This document shows, in pieces, positions 10,304 to 24,600 of a DNA stretch of 64,000 bases. Made by a program: the position numbers and the translations under genes. The stretch lies in NCBI GenBank assembly GCA_950106755.1, contig OX467091.1, forward strand, positions 7,829,538 through 7,893,537. Reading direction: 5' to 3'. Position 1 is the first letter of the stretch; every line of letters starts with the position of its first letter. The DNA comes from Climacium dendroides (Eukaryota; Streptophyta; Bryopsida; Hypnales; Climaciaceae). Below the pieces are notes generated by a model. The model had not been told where the DNA came from. It worked only from the letters and a program-made list of their open reading frames with translations, and ran no database searches.

Positions 10304-13300
10304 TCAAGGAGCCAATACGAGAACTTTAATCGTGCCTTGTGAGTTTGCGGCTAACATAGTGGGACTCTCACTCTTCCAACACACTGCACTAATGAAGTGC
10401 GAACTATCATCGTCACTATCTTCAGGGTTCTGGGACCCAAATCTATGCCAAGAAGCTGGTTTTGACATTGCCTGTACATCACAAAAAAGCAATCTTAGAA
10501 TCGAGCCTTCAAAATGAAAGTGTAACTCTAAGGCTTGTAGAAAGTAATGAATGTCCTAATACAGCTAAAAGGCGAAGTACGCAGAAAATTAGAACCTCGA
10601 GAAGAAAAGCTGATCGCAACAGAGAAGTGCTAGAACACAATCAATTAATGATCAGTTGTAGTTCGTACCTTATGATACACAAAAACATCATTTGTTTCAC
10701 TGCCACAAGCAATATATTCACTGTTGACAGTCAACCCTACGAAGTTCTTCTCGTTTGTGTGTCCTCTGAGAGTTCGGATCTGCAGCAAACGTAAACAAAG
10801 TCGATCAGAAATCAAAAGATACGTGTAGGATCTTTTCTTCCAAGAACTCTATCGAATCACGCAGATAGCAATTCCACGCAGACCCTTACATGATAAAACT
10901 TAGTCCTAATTGAAGAAGAGAACTTGGTGGCATACCGGAAGGTTCTTTTGAACATCCCAAAGCCGAAGTGTGCTATCTGTAGAAGCCGAAGCCAATTCGG
11001 TGGGAGATACAAACTTTACGTAAGATACAGCCTTCCGGTGTCCCTTGAACACATAGAGTGGAATACTTGCATTGCGCAAGTCAAAGTAATGGATATGGTG
11101 GTCGGCAGAACCAACCTGAGAAAATTACATGAGACAAAGTTAGGATCACATTCCACATTCCTTCCAGAAACTCCAGTAAATTAAGTTTCAGGTTCACAAT
11201 CTCGATTGTATCAAATACAATAATAATCTGATACCTCATTTTGAAACGGCAATATCGAACTCTAACCAAGTATGACACCACAAAACTGTGATGGGACTGA
11301 GAAGAGCAGGGGCATCAAAACTGCTAAAATGTCAAATGGAAACTTACTGCAATGTGGTGACTGGAACCAGGATTGAATTTCACGCTACAAATGTTAGCCC
11401 TCATATCTAAAGTGAGGGCGCTGCTCTCTTGCCTTGTGCACCACACCTTCACCTGGAAAATTTCAACGTACTCTTCTTAGTTTTATCAAGTCAAGAAGCG
11501 CAACCAAGTATAAAGTGACAGCAGCTGAGCAGATAGAACAATGTTCTCAAAACTTTGACAGAATTTTCAAGAAAACCTTCTCCGTAATTCGTGGAGAGGC
11601 CTTCGAATCACGGGGAACATTCTCTGTATGATGCTGTTCTAAAGGTTCTTGAAACACTAAACTTATAATAAAAACATTGTACTAGCATACATCTACCAGG
11701 AGACGCAATTCCAGAAATCCACAATATCACCAGTTCTGCAAATAATAGAAGAGTTGGCTCTACCTTTCCATCATCACTACCAGAAACTAACATAGAAGCC
11801 TCTGTTCGAGCAAAATCAACACTCCAAGCACGCTTCTCATGTTCCTCATACTCCATAACACTCTGTAGGATGAAAATCGTCCAGGCATATTAGGGACACA
11901 ATTAATGAAGCCAATATTCTAAATATTAATGATAAAAGCAAAATGCATTCTATTTACTCGATGTTTAGATAACACACATTATGTCCTTCTCTTACCTGTT
12001 TCGTGTTTACATCCCATACAGTAACAATGCCTTCATAATCGCTACTAGCGATAAGAGGTTTCACATACTTATTCCAGCTCAAGTAGCTCAGTTTCGACCG
12101 AGTAGGAATCTCCACCACCGGACAGTGAATATCCGCAAACTCGTTTACAACCTGTTTCAATTTCAAATCTACAATTTAGCCCAGCACTGTGAGCCAAAGA
12201 GAGTGAACAGATGCAAACATCTCTAAACTTTCCAAACTGTACATATATTAACGGTGAGAACGATACCACTCAATAATAGAATTGGGTCGAAACCCAAACT
12301 TGCAGGATTTCCAGGAGTACTCTCAATAATATCTAGTTCAAATAGGCGTGAGAAATGTAACATACAGTTGAAAAATCGAAAACTTTGATGCGTCGAGATA
12401 CACCCGCTGTAGCAAAGAACTCATCATCTCGATCAAATTCAATACTGCAAACGAAGCAGGTACTCTCAATACAGCGCATAACTCATAAATCCAACTGAGT
12501 AGCAAAAGAAAAGAACGCAAGTCAGAAATATAGGAAAACATCACGGCACTTAAACAATACGCATGCCATTGAAATTCATAAATATTTGTAAAACAGCAAC
12601 TAAATCTTATTTGACTATGCGCCAACTTCTTGGACACTACTACTGGAAACAGAGGCTCGAGGTTTAAAAGAACCTTGGATTCAAAATATCTCACCTAGAT
12701 ACTATATTGGAGTTGTGGAATAGGTCTCCATGGTGAAGCTCAGCAAGGACACGGAAACGACTGTTCGTGAACAAAATCACAGTAATACATTAGATGAGGT
12801 AATGTACAGGCTCCAGATGCACAAGATAATTAGAGTTGAACAGCCCACCATACTACCAATAATGCGTGCAATCTTAGAATCTTTTTCTAAGTAGAATAGA
12901 CAATGATAACGACGCTCGGGAAATTTATTTTTCTTCTCAACAAGCGTAAAAGGAAGAGCACTCGATAAGCAAGAATCGAAAAGTTGAATAGAAGATGCAA
13001 TAAATCTATAAGTCACACCTGTATCGTGTAAATGCTGAAAGTACCGACTCGAAATCTTCTAGCCCATTCTGAAAGCTGTCTGAACCCTTGACGGCCTCCT
13101 TTTTCACAGACTCCTGAAACTGCCTGTGTCTTTGCTTTCGTGCAACTTGCCTTCTTCGCATCAGATAAGCTTCTTGCAAATCTTCGAACTGCAAGATCAA
13201 ACCATCTTCTAACGTTGAATCCTCACTAGTGTAAAACAAACTCCACCTATAGTAACTAGTGAACACTAATGAAACGAGCGTAAATCAGCACACTAACGTA

Positions 13301-16111
13301 TAATTTAACCTTTGGGAAACCACTTAATGAGCACTTCAAACAAGATCAACTTAAGGTACTGAACCTATTCACGTGGGTCCCTTTTCCCGCAGGTTGAAAA
13401 GACATCCATGCACAATGCAAATGCCATCCATACATGTGTAGGAAATGAGATACTTCTAAGTTCTACTACAGCCAAAGATGCTTCCATGTGATACTTTGTA
13501 AATGCGATGTTCATGACTCGAGGGTGGCCTAGGCTCATGATTGAGACCTGACTACTTCAAAATTCAACAGTTCATAACTAATACATACGGTTTCAAGAAA
13601 ATTCATATTTAAGTGCATTAGTATCATCTTGAAAATGGGGCAGTACTCTCACACAAAAAAGTTCCAACCTACTAATGGAAACCACTCCAAGTAGCTCAAA
13701 GCTAAAGGAGTGGGTTCCCTACCTTAGTGAGCAACAAACCTTAGCACAGTCTCTTGAATGGAAATACGTACCTGTGCCAACACTCGGCGTTTCTTGCTGA
13801 CAGTGAGAAGACCTGTTGATTCAACATGAGGATCCATGAATGGATTCTCAAGAAATTTCGCAGTCATAGCTCCATTCTTTTCATCCATAGGGGTTGGCAT
13901 GCTCTTTTTAGTGACTCCTGCCCAAGGTTTAGGTTCGCTGGACGGAACAAAGGCACCACCTTGTCCCCCTCGCCAAACAGAAATCGCACCTCCATTACTT
14001 TCCATTTCACACCCTGGGATAGTGTCCAAGTTGGGTGATGACAAATCCGTAGCCAAGCGACCTCGTTTCGCAAACTTGGCTTTGACCCTTAACAACTCTT
14101 GGCGCCGCCTCTCAACCGTGGCTATGTCTTCTTTTAGACAATGAAGGTCACCCTGTAACTGTTCCAAAAAAAACATTTCACAGAAGCGTCAGTTGACTGT
14201 AAAGAATTCCTTTGAAAGCAAATTCGTCAGCATGCTTAGATGCCAGGCTCAAACGAAGCATACTTCGGTATGTTACTTCGCACTTTGTTAGCATGAAGAC
14301 AAGCAGTTACGCTATTATCACAAACGATCATGCATTGTCCCAATAACACATGGACTGTTCAGTTCTTCTACAGTGAAGGAAAACAAAAATTGGGCGGCTT
14401 AAAAGTAGAGCTCACTTTGGAAGCTAATAGTTGATTATAGTAACTTTCAAGACGTATTTCTACCGTTTCAAGATGTCGGGTATGATTTCGCCTTTCCATT
14501 AGAGCATTGTGCTACATTCCTTGGAGCATCCTAAGTGATTTATTTCACCTCATATAGAGGTGTAGAGATCGCATTTGTCCCTGTGGGCACATATGGATTT
14601 AAGATGAAAGCAACACCTCAAGCAGCTCTTCTTGCTTCCGTTGCCTTGATAGGTGAAGAAAATCAAGAAGAACCTCCATGTTGGTCTCGGCCTCCTCCTG
14701 TTCAACTTTTTTCTTCCTTTCGCTTAAAAGCTGCAGTAAGGAATCCAAATCTTTCATAGGCAAATCCACACCCTGCAAACCGTATCAATCAAATTAGCTC
14801 AAAAGAGACGATCTCAACACCAACAAATCGATGAAATGAACCAAAGCAGAAAAATTAACTGTTTAGTTCCCTGATTACATCGGCACAAGACATGGAATCC
14901 AAGTCACCTGCTGAAGTGCAAAACGCAAATGCTCTACTGGAGACGAATTGCTGAGTAACTGGGAAGCTGAAGCCTTCTTCATCAACTGCGATTGACATGC
15001 AATATACACCATCAGACTCCGATTCCCCATACTTTCAAGGCTCTCCGTCAAACACAGGTACCAGAAAAAATCTATCCCTAAACGTTCTAAAATCTAAACC
15101 ACATCCATGTCCTCCACACTAAATCCAGGGAACAGAAACCTATTATAACCGGATCTATTCCGTGGGTCTATTTAACTCACAGTTGCCTACATGTGATATT
15201 GTTTCATAGCTTCGATTACCACATTAGAGCACACTAAATGCGACACTTTAAGTATATACACATGCGAGAGTATGAATTTTGGGAGAGGCATAGAGCTGTG
15301 GAGGGATCGGTTTGAATAAAAAAGTCAGATATGTTATCGATCAAATATTTTTTACTACACATGATGATTTCATAAGAAATCATTCAAAATGGAAGGGATG
15401 CAGATCACTATTGAAGGGATACCAATAGTAGCAATCCCATCCCTTTAAAGATCATAGACATATAGCCTAGTCAAGCTTACACCACTTGCTAAAAACTCCA
15501 ACCATATGTATTAGTTACAAGGGTCAGTCATCCCGAAACGAGATCAGGTCCTTACTGATCTAGTATCCTCTACCTTACGTTGCAACAAGACAAAAATCAT
15601 GTGACGAGAGAATCTTCAGCTATTTCAATTCAAACTCCTATGATTTCGGGCGTCAGAGTGAAAGAAATGCATTCCACATAAGAGGCAAGTCCCCTACAGA
15701 ACTTCAAATGAGGGACACTACGTCTAATGAGAATTTGAGGCTCGGAAGGAAGAGAATCACTAGTAAAACCACTAGTACACATCATTCGAGGGAGAGAGAG
15801 CGACAAACCTTGGACAAGAGGAAGTTGGGGATGAGCTGATCGGCAGTCAAGTAACGAGAGCAACTCGGGCAATTACTCTTGTTACTCAAATGAGTGGAAA
15901 TACACGAATGGCAGAAACTATGTCCACAACAGCTCGTCAGAAACGCATCCTGCATTGTCTGGAAACAAATCGGACACATGAAATCTTTATCCACATCCGC
16001 GCCTGCTCCATCACAATTCTCCAACGCCCAAAACTCAGGCTCCTGCGGCTCCTCCTTCACAAACTCCAATGCCACTTTCGGAACACTGGCCCTCACCGAA
16101 GAACTCGCCAT
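10304..16111 (-). CDS. COP1: COP1 E3 ubiquitin-protein ligase, complete, 685 aa, 13 exons
   Basis: Exons on the minus strand: 16111-15809, 14985-14908, 14772-14617, 14158-13772, 13188-13019, 12760-12695, 12444-12366, 12151-11996, 11862-11764, 11452-11348, 11115-10936, 10779-10669 and 10471-10304. All introns are GT-AG and the frame is kept throughout. The start is in GCCATGGCG. A C3HC4 RING finger spans residues 46-84 (CPIC, CGHSFC, CPSC). A coiled coil spans about 130-215 ([28 protein letters not shown]). Basic clusters SKKRR and [12 protein letters not shown] at about 300-331 could form a bipartite nuclear signal. Seven-blade WD40 repeats fill 370-685 ([50 protein letters not shown]). The C-terminus [10 protein letters not shown] is typical of COP1. 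The family acts with SPA proteins in the nucleus to mark light-signalling factors such as HY5 for degradation. Length is close to the 675 aa of the Arabidopsis protein and exon number is the same. The acidic linker near residues 220-300 is poorly conserved. Confidence 0.97.
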
Positions 16112-16900
16112 GGCGAAACGAAACGGCGACTACAAAGTATACATTTCACAGAGTAGAATCCCCAGCAAAGTAACCTCGATCAAAGCCCAATAAATTCTCA
16201 CCCCGGAGCTCCTTCACACACTTCTCGTTCTACCACTGGAGTTCCGCAGCAAGCAACCCTAAAATCGTTCAAAACCCCAGCACTCGTCGGCTCCGCATGC
16301 CAATAACGAAACCTTTGCAAATATTGAATCCCCCCAAAAGACTAATAAGAGCCCCGTGTCAATTCGTTCCTGCCCAGAATGCTTGCGTCCCGAGTCGACA
16401 AATCGTCGGCATTCACGGGACCAGTCAGTAGAGCAGTAGCTCCCAAAGAAATAAGTGAATGGGCACTGAATGGAGCTCACCAAAGCCTGAAAGTCCGAAA
16501 GTGAGCAAGAGATGCGCGGATTTGGTGATTGGGCCCGATTTGCAGGGCGCCAGATCTTTTCCAGCGCTTGCAAGCGCTCTCACAGGCACCACCAATTCTC
16601 AGTTTACGTTTGTGGTGGGCGTGCGGCCACACCCTGGGCCCAGGATTTCCATGTCACCACAAGCGCAAGCAAGCGGAGATATTATTTTCTTCTCTGGTGG
16701 GGCCGGCACGAGCCTCGATTCGCGTGTCAGGGGAGGCAGCGTGTGAGGTCGCGGCGCTCGCGGCGGACACGCTGGTCACGTCGGGAGAGGGGTCATCCGT
16801 TGGAGGGATGAAATTGGGTAGGTGGATGGATGATAAGGAGGGGTTGGGGGAAGGTGGCTATTTATGGGCTATTTATGAGCCATAGGGGGGCTGGAGGTGT
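16112..16900 (-). promoter_or_regulatory. GC-rich upstream region of COP1
   Basis: The 800 bases before the COP1 start are clearly richer in G+C than the flanking DNA and then fall off sharply to AT-rich sequence near 16900. This should contain the 5' UTR and promoter. Open frames on the plus strand here reflect base composition and show no protein family. I see no clear TATA box. Confidence 0.5.
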
Positions 16901-18294
16901 AGGTTAAATTATTGATGGTCAATTTAGATGTTGCGACGTGTAAAAACAATTTTTTTTTATTTAACTTTACAGGGCAGTGCAGAAAGCAATACAATAATTA
17001 CTCATTCGGGGTATGTTCACACTTGGTATTAGGGGTGATGTTTGCAATGTGAATCTGGTTTAGAAGTAGGTCTAAATTCGTTCCTATGAGCAGCGACAAC
17101 ACTCTTTAAGACCAAGTGAAAACAAACCTTTAGTGATCTAAATGTACAAATATTCTTCCAAACTGGAGTGATGAAGTAATATTTAGTAAAAACTTTTTAG
17201 TGATTTCATCCATTTCAAAAGGGAGAATACATCGCCAAATGGTCACTCCAAAAAGATTTGAGTGGTTTCTTAGCAATAAATTGCTAAAAAAAATTCCTTG
17301 ATTGAAGATGGTAAATTATTTATCCTTGGTGGTAGGAAGTGATTTTATGGGTTGAGTGTCCACATTGAAATATTGGTATTCAAAAAAAAACTTTGTTTCT
17401 TTTTCTTTCTTGACACAAGTGAAAAGTTTTATGAATTTGAATATCTTTATTGGGAAGAACAAGTATCATGAATCCAACATTGTAAAAGGATTTGAAGAAA
17501 TGAGAAATAAGATTCTAAGTGCACACTATAAAGTTGAAGTTCATTCTAACTTCAATTTCAAAAGGATCCAATCACACAATTACATGTATTGGGCAAATAG
17601 TTAGTAGATTCATAACAAATCACCTTATTGAGAGTGTGAAACATAATTCCATCACAAGTGCAATCAAGTACAAGAATCCATCTAAATCTCATTTAAGAAG
17701 GCAGTTTGTAGGACTCAATATAGTATAGAAAGATGATTAGTTAACTTCACCAACTTAAAAAAGAGGTTATTCTTTATACATTTTAATGTGTGTGTGATGG
17801 TTTACCAAGAATGATGGAATGAAGATGCTCTAACATTGAGTCTTATTGGCTCTATAGTGTTGTTTTGTGAAGCTTGTAATGTCTTTCACATTGTCCACAT
17901 TGTGAAAAGGCTCTACATGAATTCTAATTTGTATTCCAAAAAATGACAAAAAATGAAGAGAGGAAAAATCAAAGTTTTTCAAAAGAAAGGCTAAAAATTT
18001 TTGATCCTTTCATTGAGAAGGGTTAAAAGAAAATTGAAGCTGCAAATGAAAGGCTAGACTAAAAATGGAGAGGTAGACTAAAAAAGAAGGGCTAAGAATA
18101 TAAGGGGTACCTAGTTATTCTCAAAATGTTTGGAGATTAGGACATAGAAAAAATGTCTAAGTGGACACAAACAAAAACAATTTCTTGACCGGTATGACAA
18201 TTCCGAGTGTTTCTCAAATATTTCTTTAATGGTTTAGCTAAGATAAATAAACTTCACAAAAGATCTTAATACAATCATATATTCACTAAAGCTA
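16901..18294. other. AT-rich intergenic stretch
   Basis: Short frames around 17356-17728 have no recognisable protein character. Nothing else is supported. Confidence 0.45.
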
Positions 18295-18297
18295 TTG

Positions 18298-18447
18298 CAA
18301 TACTAGAAAATTTAGTTTTTCTGTTGTTTTGGTCGCGTTGATCCGGTCAAAATTTGACAAAAATCTGTTGAAATCAACAGATTTTTGTCAAATTTTGACC
18401 AGATCAACGCAACCAAAACAACAGAAAAACTAAATTTTCTAGTAGTG
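18298..18447. mobile_element. CACTA-type fold-back MITE, 150 bp, TSD TTG
   Basis: The whole element is a near-perfect palindrome with arms of about 70 bases. The right end reads CTAGTAGTG, which in reverse is CACTACTAG; the left end is the decayed CAATACTAG. TTG flanks both sides (18295-18297 and 18448-18450). CACTA elements make 3-bp target duplications. The core contains GTTTTGGTCGCGTTGATC, shared in diverged form with three other copies in this window. Confidence 0.8.
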
Positions 18448-18450
18448 TTG

Positions 18451-20148
18451 GATCTACATTGGATGTTATTATTGCAATTTTTATAAAGATTTTGATACTA
18501 TTTTGAGAAAGATTTTGTAAAAAAAAAATTAAATATAAAAATTTCATTATGAATTTGTAGCAACAAGGTTAAAACCTTTCTAAATATAGACAATGTGTCT
18601 TACTTCTATATGATTATATTGATCCTAGGTGGCTATAAAAAAGCTCCGTACTCTTTATTACATTTTTGTTCAATAATCTTGTTTTTTGTAATATTTATAA
18701 AAGTACATTAGGAAGATCATTTTGGAATAAAAAATTAAGGCCAACTAGAAGATCATTTTGGGACAGAGGGAGTACCACACTTTTTCTTATAGTGTAAGCT
18801 ATAAATTTATTAATTCCATGCTACAAATTTAAAACTATATTTGTACATGACTATCTTGGTTACACATAAGTGAATGTAAGGTTGTTTTTAATCTAGTATA
18901 TTATTGTTCTTTCTTACTTGGGTTGATTATCCTTTTTTTTTCAAAAAATTGTAAATTTGTTTGGTGTTGTTCTATTTGACATTTGTTATGCCTTTGCAAG
19001 ATTAAAAATTTTGGCTTCACATACTTTAGGAGTATAAAAAACAAAAATAATGTGACTACATTTAGAAATTTATAGCAATGTTTTTTTTTTTGTCTAAGTA
19101 GATAATATAAAAAATAATGTTAACTTTTTGAGGTTCAAGATTCCGCAAAAATGCAAAATGAATGCTTCTTGATTTCTAATTGAAAAATTAAAACTCATTG
19201 AAAATATTTCCTAATTTACTTCTAAATCTTGAATCTTCTAAATATTGAGCATGTAATTTCTTTATTTACACTAATCAACTTGTTTGACTTTCATACTCAA
19301 ATTCAAAATCAAAATTTTGTATGGAAATTACACAATAAATTTTGGATAGCAATTTGAACCTCTTCTAATAAAATTAAATACTTAGAAGACTTTTAGTAAC
19401 TAATATGATTTTTCAAATATTTTAAACATAATATATCATAGTCATTCAATTATTATATAAAAAATTATAGATTTCAAAAAAACTTACTAAAAATAATTAA
19501 TTTCATTCAAAAAATAATAATTTCTTTGTCAAATCATATTTAAAATTTAGATTGACCTTAGTGGAGAAGAGTAGGACATTAATAAAAATGTCTAGACCAT
19601 ATAGACATTGGTACTAGACCATGTAGAGGTTCACTATTCTTAAATAGTATGAATTTGTAGGGTGAGGGGTGCTATTATGTGAGCCTAGGATTATGAGTCC
19701 ATGAACTTAAAAGGCTATATATCTATGTTATAGGTGTTTATAATATAGAAACTTTTGATGATTATAGTATAATTATGTTATAAATATCTATATTTTAAGT
19801 ATTCATGTTATAAGCACCTTAAATGGTTTTAGGATATCTACTTATACACATGTTCAAGGTTCATATGCTCATATTTCTAGGCTCACATACTAGCATTGTT
19901 GGTCCAATGTAGTCTTGTAACATCTTGACTCTTGGACAAAATTTCTCATATATACATGGATACAGTTTGTCCATATACTTTTCTACTTGTTTCCCACAAA
20001 TGCAACAAGTGTCCATGGATAGGGGCGCTAATGACTCAAAGTTGAATGCCAATACGTGGCAATTGAAGGCTTAATTGAACTCCAAAGAATAGATGGTGAA
20101 TGCTAATATGTAGTAGTTAAAACACTCAATTCAACAAAATGTTGGTAT
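18451..20148. other. AT-rich intergenic stretch with a diverged repeat related to 49.8-50.1 kb
   Basis: The stretch 19700-19900 contains phrases such as TATAATATAGAAA, TTATAAGCACCTT and GGCTCACATACTAGCA. These recur in the tandem array at 49792-50070, so a decayed copy of that repeat is likely here. Nothing else is recognised. Confidence 0.4.
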
Positions 20149-20151
20149 CTC

Positions 20152-20343
20152 CACTAGTACAAAATGCAGGAATTTCAACATAATTTTGTTGTTTTGGTTG
20201 CGTTGTTTTGGTCATTGAACAACAGATTTTTGTTGAAATTAACAAAAATCTGTTAATTTCAATACAAATCTATTGTTTAGTGACCGAAACAACACGACCA
20301 AAACAACAAAATTCTGTTGAAATTTCTGCGTTTTCTACTAGTG
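20152..20343. mobile_element. CACTA-type fold-back MITE, 192 bp, TSD CTC
   Basis: The left end is CACTAGTACAAAATGCAG and the right end in reverse is CACTAGTAGAAAACGCAG. The terminal inverted repeats extend about 63 bases and include GTTGTTTTGGT. CTC flanks both ends (20149-20151 and 20344-20346). There is no coding content. Confidence 0.85.
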
Positions 20344-21690
20344 CTCTTACCTACGTATTAATCTTTGAGCCCATGATGTGATGCCCAAAGTTCATTCACA
20401 AACGACCTCCTACCAATCGGAATGTCACCATGCGTTGGCTAAGTCACAACACAAAACTTAGCCGTTGAAATTGACAAAGGCTTTGAGTTTAGAGTTGCAG
20501 TAGTAGGTTTTGCATCATTTTACAATATCGATTTTCAAATTATAATAGTCAAAGGCAAGTTAAAAATCACAAGATAGCCAAAATAATGGGGGATTCGGCA
20601 CTTTAGAGAAACGCTAGAAAGTAGCCAAGACAAAATGTGAATTTTTTTGACAAGAATTGTGTTAGTTCAAGATCTTATGCTCTACAAAATTTCTAAACTT
20701 TTTAATGGTTTTTAGACATGTTTCAAGCAGCGTTCTCTAAACTGGCAAAATTTTGCTTTGTTTCTACCCAATTTTTGTGTGTGCTAAACACACATTTTAG
20801 AATTTCATTTTTTTTTAATTTGAGCAATTCTACTTCCAACGTGAGCAGGTGGATGCAAAAGCACGTATTCATCCACTAGAACTTTAACATTCATCCTAGG
20901 GGTTGGAAATTAGGGTCAGCAAGGTTTTTACCTACACCGTTGGATTGGAACTATGCGACTCTATCGCAGCCATCAATGTTGCATCGATCTTCTCCTACGT
21001 CACCTCCATCTGTAGCCAAGGTTTAGTATCAACGTCCTCCCTACGTCCTACAATTTAGTTTTAATTCTTCCAGGTGCTTACAAGTTTAGCAGACAATTTT
21101 TCTTGTTGCATTTACTCAGAAGTTATCATTCTAGGAAATTGGTCTATTTTCAATATGAGAGTTACTCCTAGACTTTCAATGAGCGATGACATTTTCTGAA
21201 AATTTTGGTTTTCGACAACAATGCCAAATTTGCAAATTCCTTTTTGATGTGAAAATTTGACAGACGTTGAAAGAATTATCTCCCATGCATTCACTCCGAT
21301 GGGGAAATGGAGGCTATTTGCTTCAATGTGTGTTTAGGGTTCCAGTTTTGGATGGCTTGGAGTTCATTGGAAAATTGCAGAAACCGCTCTTGAATGTGAA
21401 TTGTGGACTTTTAAAGTTTTAAGCAGTTCTAGCCAACTTGCAGCTTGCACTTGCCAAAGACGACATGAAATACTAACATTCCTTCAACGATGCACCCTCC
21501 AACTCTTTCCTTGTGTGCTTGTGCTTTTCGTGAATTGTGCTTACTGCACTTATGCTGTTCTGCTTCCAAATCCGTGGATTGTTGTTGTTTTGCTTTTCTG
21601 ATTCGTTCATCTTATACATGTGTTTGGATTTTGTACTTTTACTCTTGCGTTTTTCTCGTGGATGGTTGGGTGTAGGGCAACGATTGCACA
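20344..21690. other. Upstream region of the hAT pseudogene
   Basis: Base composition rises from about 20820 on, unlike the AT-rich DNA to the left, so this is probably the 5' non-coding part of the transposon. I could not find a matching inverted terminus or an 8-bp target duplication by eye. Confidence 0.35.
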
Positions 21691-24600
21691 ATGGCGCCTA
21701 AGTTGAAATTGTCTAAAAACTTCTGCGTGAGGACTTTTGATTCTTTGCGTAATTCGATTAGGTTAGGGAAGTACCTCCCAGCCCTTGCTTCGATTGAGGT
21801 GACTCACATCTTGGAAACCCGTTTGTCTAATTCCTTACCTGGACCACTACCTCGCTTTCCTTCACTCTTGGAGGCGATAGTCTGTTCGGCGGAGGTGGTT
21901 GATCTAATGCCTAAGATCACCGATGGTAAACAAGCCCTTGCTCTGAAGCCGCGCAAACGTCGAAAAATTGAACCTAGTACTGTGATGAGGAGATGGCAAG
22001 AAATGTGGGCTTGTCGCTTCACATGGGCGGAAGTAGAGTTTGATGCTTCTGGAAATTTCACTAGGATTGTATACAAGACATGCAGTAGTGTGAATAGCCA
22101 GAAGAAGATTTTGGTGTCTAAGGGCGACAACCTCGAAAAGCACGAGGGAAAACACTTGTGCAAGTACGACGGTGAGCCTATCACAAATCTGAAGAAAGAA
22201 GACACTTATCTCAAGCGTGATTGCAAACACATTCAATTCACCAAAGTGTGGGTAGGGCGTCATGTGGTTGGCACTATTGCAGACCAACTAATCACAGGCT
22301 TGAAAGGTGAAGCAAGTAGAAAGGCGGTATAGTTCTCAACTTTGTTTCAAGTTCTCAATCTGGGTCAGCCCATATGCAACTATAAGCGAGAGTAATATTT
22401 ACTAAGGCACTTAAAGATAAAGAAGGTTCCGAAAAAACTTTGGTCAGGGTAGGAAATGAGTGAACATCTTCATTCTTGTGTCCTTTCTGCTTTGAAAGTC
22501 ATTGTGCAATTTACCAAGTTTGTGTCTATTTCTGTTGATGAGGTAACAACAGCCGATAACACATCATGGATTGGTATTCATGTATATGCTGTGGATTTTG
22601 GGGAAAGAGTCCTTTACTTGTTCCATTTGTCTTGCATGTCTAACTGTGAGACTGCAGATCACCTTACAAATGTGATAATGCATGCATTACTGGCCAAAGG
22701 AGGATTTAGTCATGATAAAATCGCTAGTAAACTTGTGTCTTTCAAGGCAGATGGTGTAAGTACATTTCAGGGACTGAAAACTGTAGTGTCCACCCAAATT
22801 TGTGAGAAATGGGTGCCATTCTACTTAGGAGTGAGTTGTACAAGTCATTGCATCAATTTGGTTGTTGAAACTCTATCTAACTACCCCATGGTGTCTAGGT
22901 TGAAGACCTTGTGTCAATCTCTGTACTTTTATTTTTGTTGCAACCACGAACACCATATGAAGTTACAAAATTTGGCTGATCTTCTCGAGACAAAGGAGAA
23001 TAAGATGCTGCGGAACGTCAACACTAGGTGGAATTCAATGCATAGTCAGACGCAACGGATCATGTCTGAATACAAGACTCTTGTAGTAAAGATGGGCCTT
23101 GATATGGAGGCCAAAGCGAATGTTGCAATGGCCACAAACTTTGGTTACCTAGTCGATGTTGAAGTACTCTTATCTCTTGCATGTTTCATCTTCTTGCTCA
23201 ATGCCGTGCACTACCTCATCAAACTTTCCTAGTCTCAAGATATTTTCATTTGTAACTTCCTCCAGTCCATAAAAGTATGTCAAGCAGACCTGGCAAGGAT
23301 GTTTGTCGATGACGCTACAGTATTCAAAACTCCAAAATTCAGCCAATATGAAGAACCCATTTCCCTCTCTTATTTCTAACTTGCCTTTAAGTGGAAGGAG
23401 ATGCTAGAAGAGCCCGGCACTTTGTACTTGTTTTTTAACTTTGGAATTACAACTATGTTTCTCCATTGCCACTACAAGCTGATGAGATATCATAAATTTG
23501 TAACAGAAGACTTCTTGGGCACCCAGTCAAACAACGACAGTTTGCTGGTACGTCCTTTAGCCTTGAATTTTTCTTGTTTGCATTTTTTTTTCATCTTGTA
23601 TACTTCAAATTCTTTTATCTTTGTTATATTGTTTTGGTCCTTTGAGTGTAGGACTATGCAGCCGTAGACATTTGTTGCACTTTTTTCCTTTGCATTTTTT
23701 TTTAGTCTTCCATTTTTGTTTGTATTATTTCATTTTTTTGGTAGTTAGGGTAGTCTTTTGCTCCACTTTTTTTGGTTGATTTCCTTAGGCTACTTAGGGT
23801 GGCTAATGTCTTTGAGGTGGCTTATTTTCTTAAGGTGTCCAATTACAATTTGGTGAAGGTAAGCTGCCAATTATCAATTTAGTGAAGGTAAGTTACTGTT
23901 GGGTGAAGGGTGAAGGTAAGTTTTTGTTGGGTAAGGATAAGCTATTGTTGGATGAAGGTAACCTATTGTTGGATGAAGGTAAGTTGTTGTTGAATGAAGG
24001 TAAGCTACTGTTGGGTGAAGATAAGTTGCGGTTTTCGTGAAGGTAAGCTGTGGTTTGTTCAAGGTAAGCTGTGGTTTTGTTAAGGTAAGCTATGGTTTTG
24101 TTGAAGGTAAGCTATGATTTTTTGGAAGGTAACTTGCGGATTTGGTCCCAATTTGATGAAGGTAAGCTGTTTAGGGTGTCCATTTGGTAATGGTAAACTG
24201 TTAATTTGAAATTGGTGAAGGTAAAATACTTAGGGTGCTGATTTGATGAAGGTTTGGTAAGGTATGCTACTTATGAAGGGAATTGCCACTTAGCAATTCT
24301 CAATGAATGTTTCTGACTACCGTATTTTTCTCTGGCAGAAATCGTCCAGTCCCTTTTGAATGAGTTCAATAGATGATTCCTACAGTAAGAGTTGCTAGAT
24401 ACATTTAGAATAATTTATCTGCAGTATTGGAAGCAAGCGGATGTGGAAGAGAGCTTCAATCACCACTTAGCAATTCTCAAGAAATTTTACCCTCACCCAA
24501 AAGTATTGAATGTAGGGAAGGTAGTGCAGGAAGGAGAAGCGACCTTTTCAGCGCCTGAAATGTTGTCTGCTTCAAAACTTGACAATTAAAAGGGGTTGTT

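Noticed and set aside
13366..13373. G-box CACGTG as a COP1 regulatory site
   Set aside because: It lies in an intron and a single 6-base match is expected by chance; nothing else supports function.
23849..24215. CRISPR-like array
   Set aside because: Units are contiguous and diverged, without constant repeats and unique spacers, in a eukaryotic genome.
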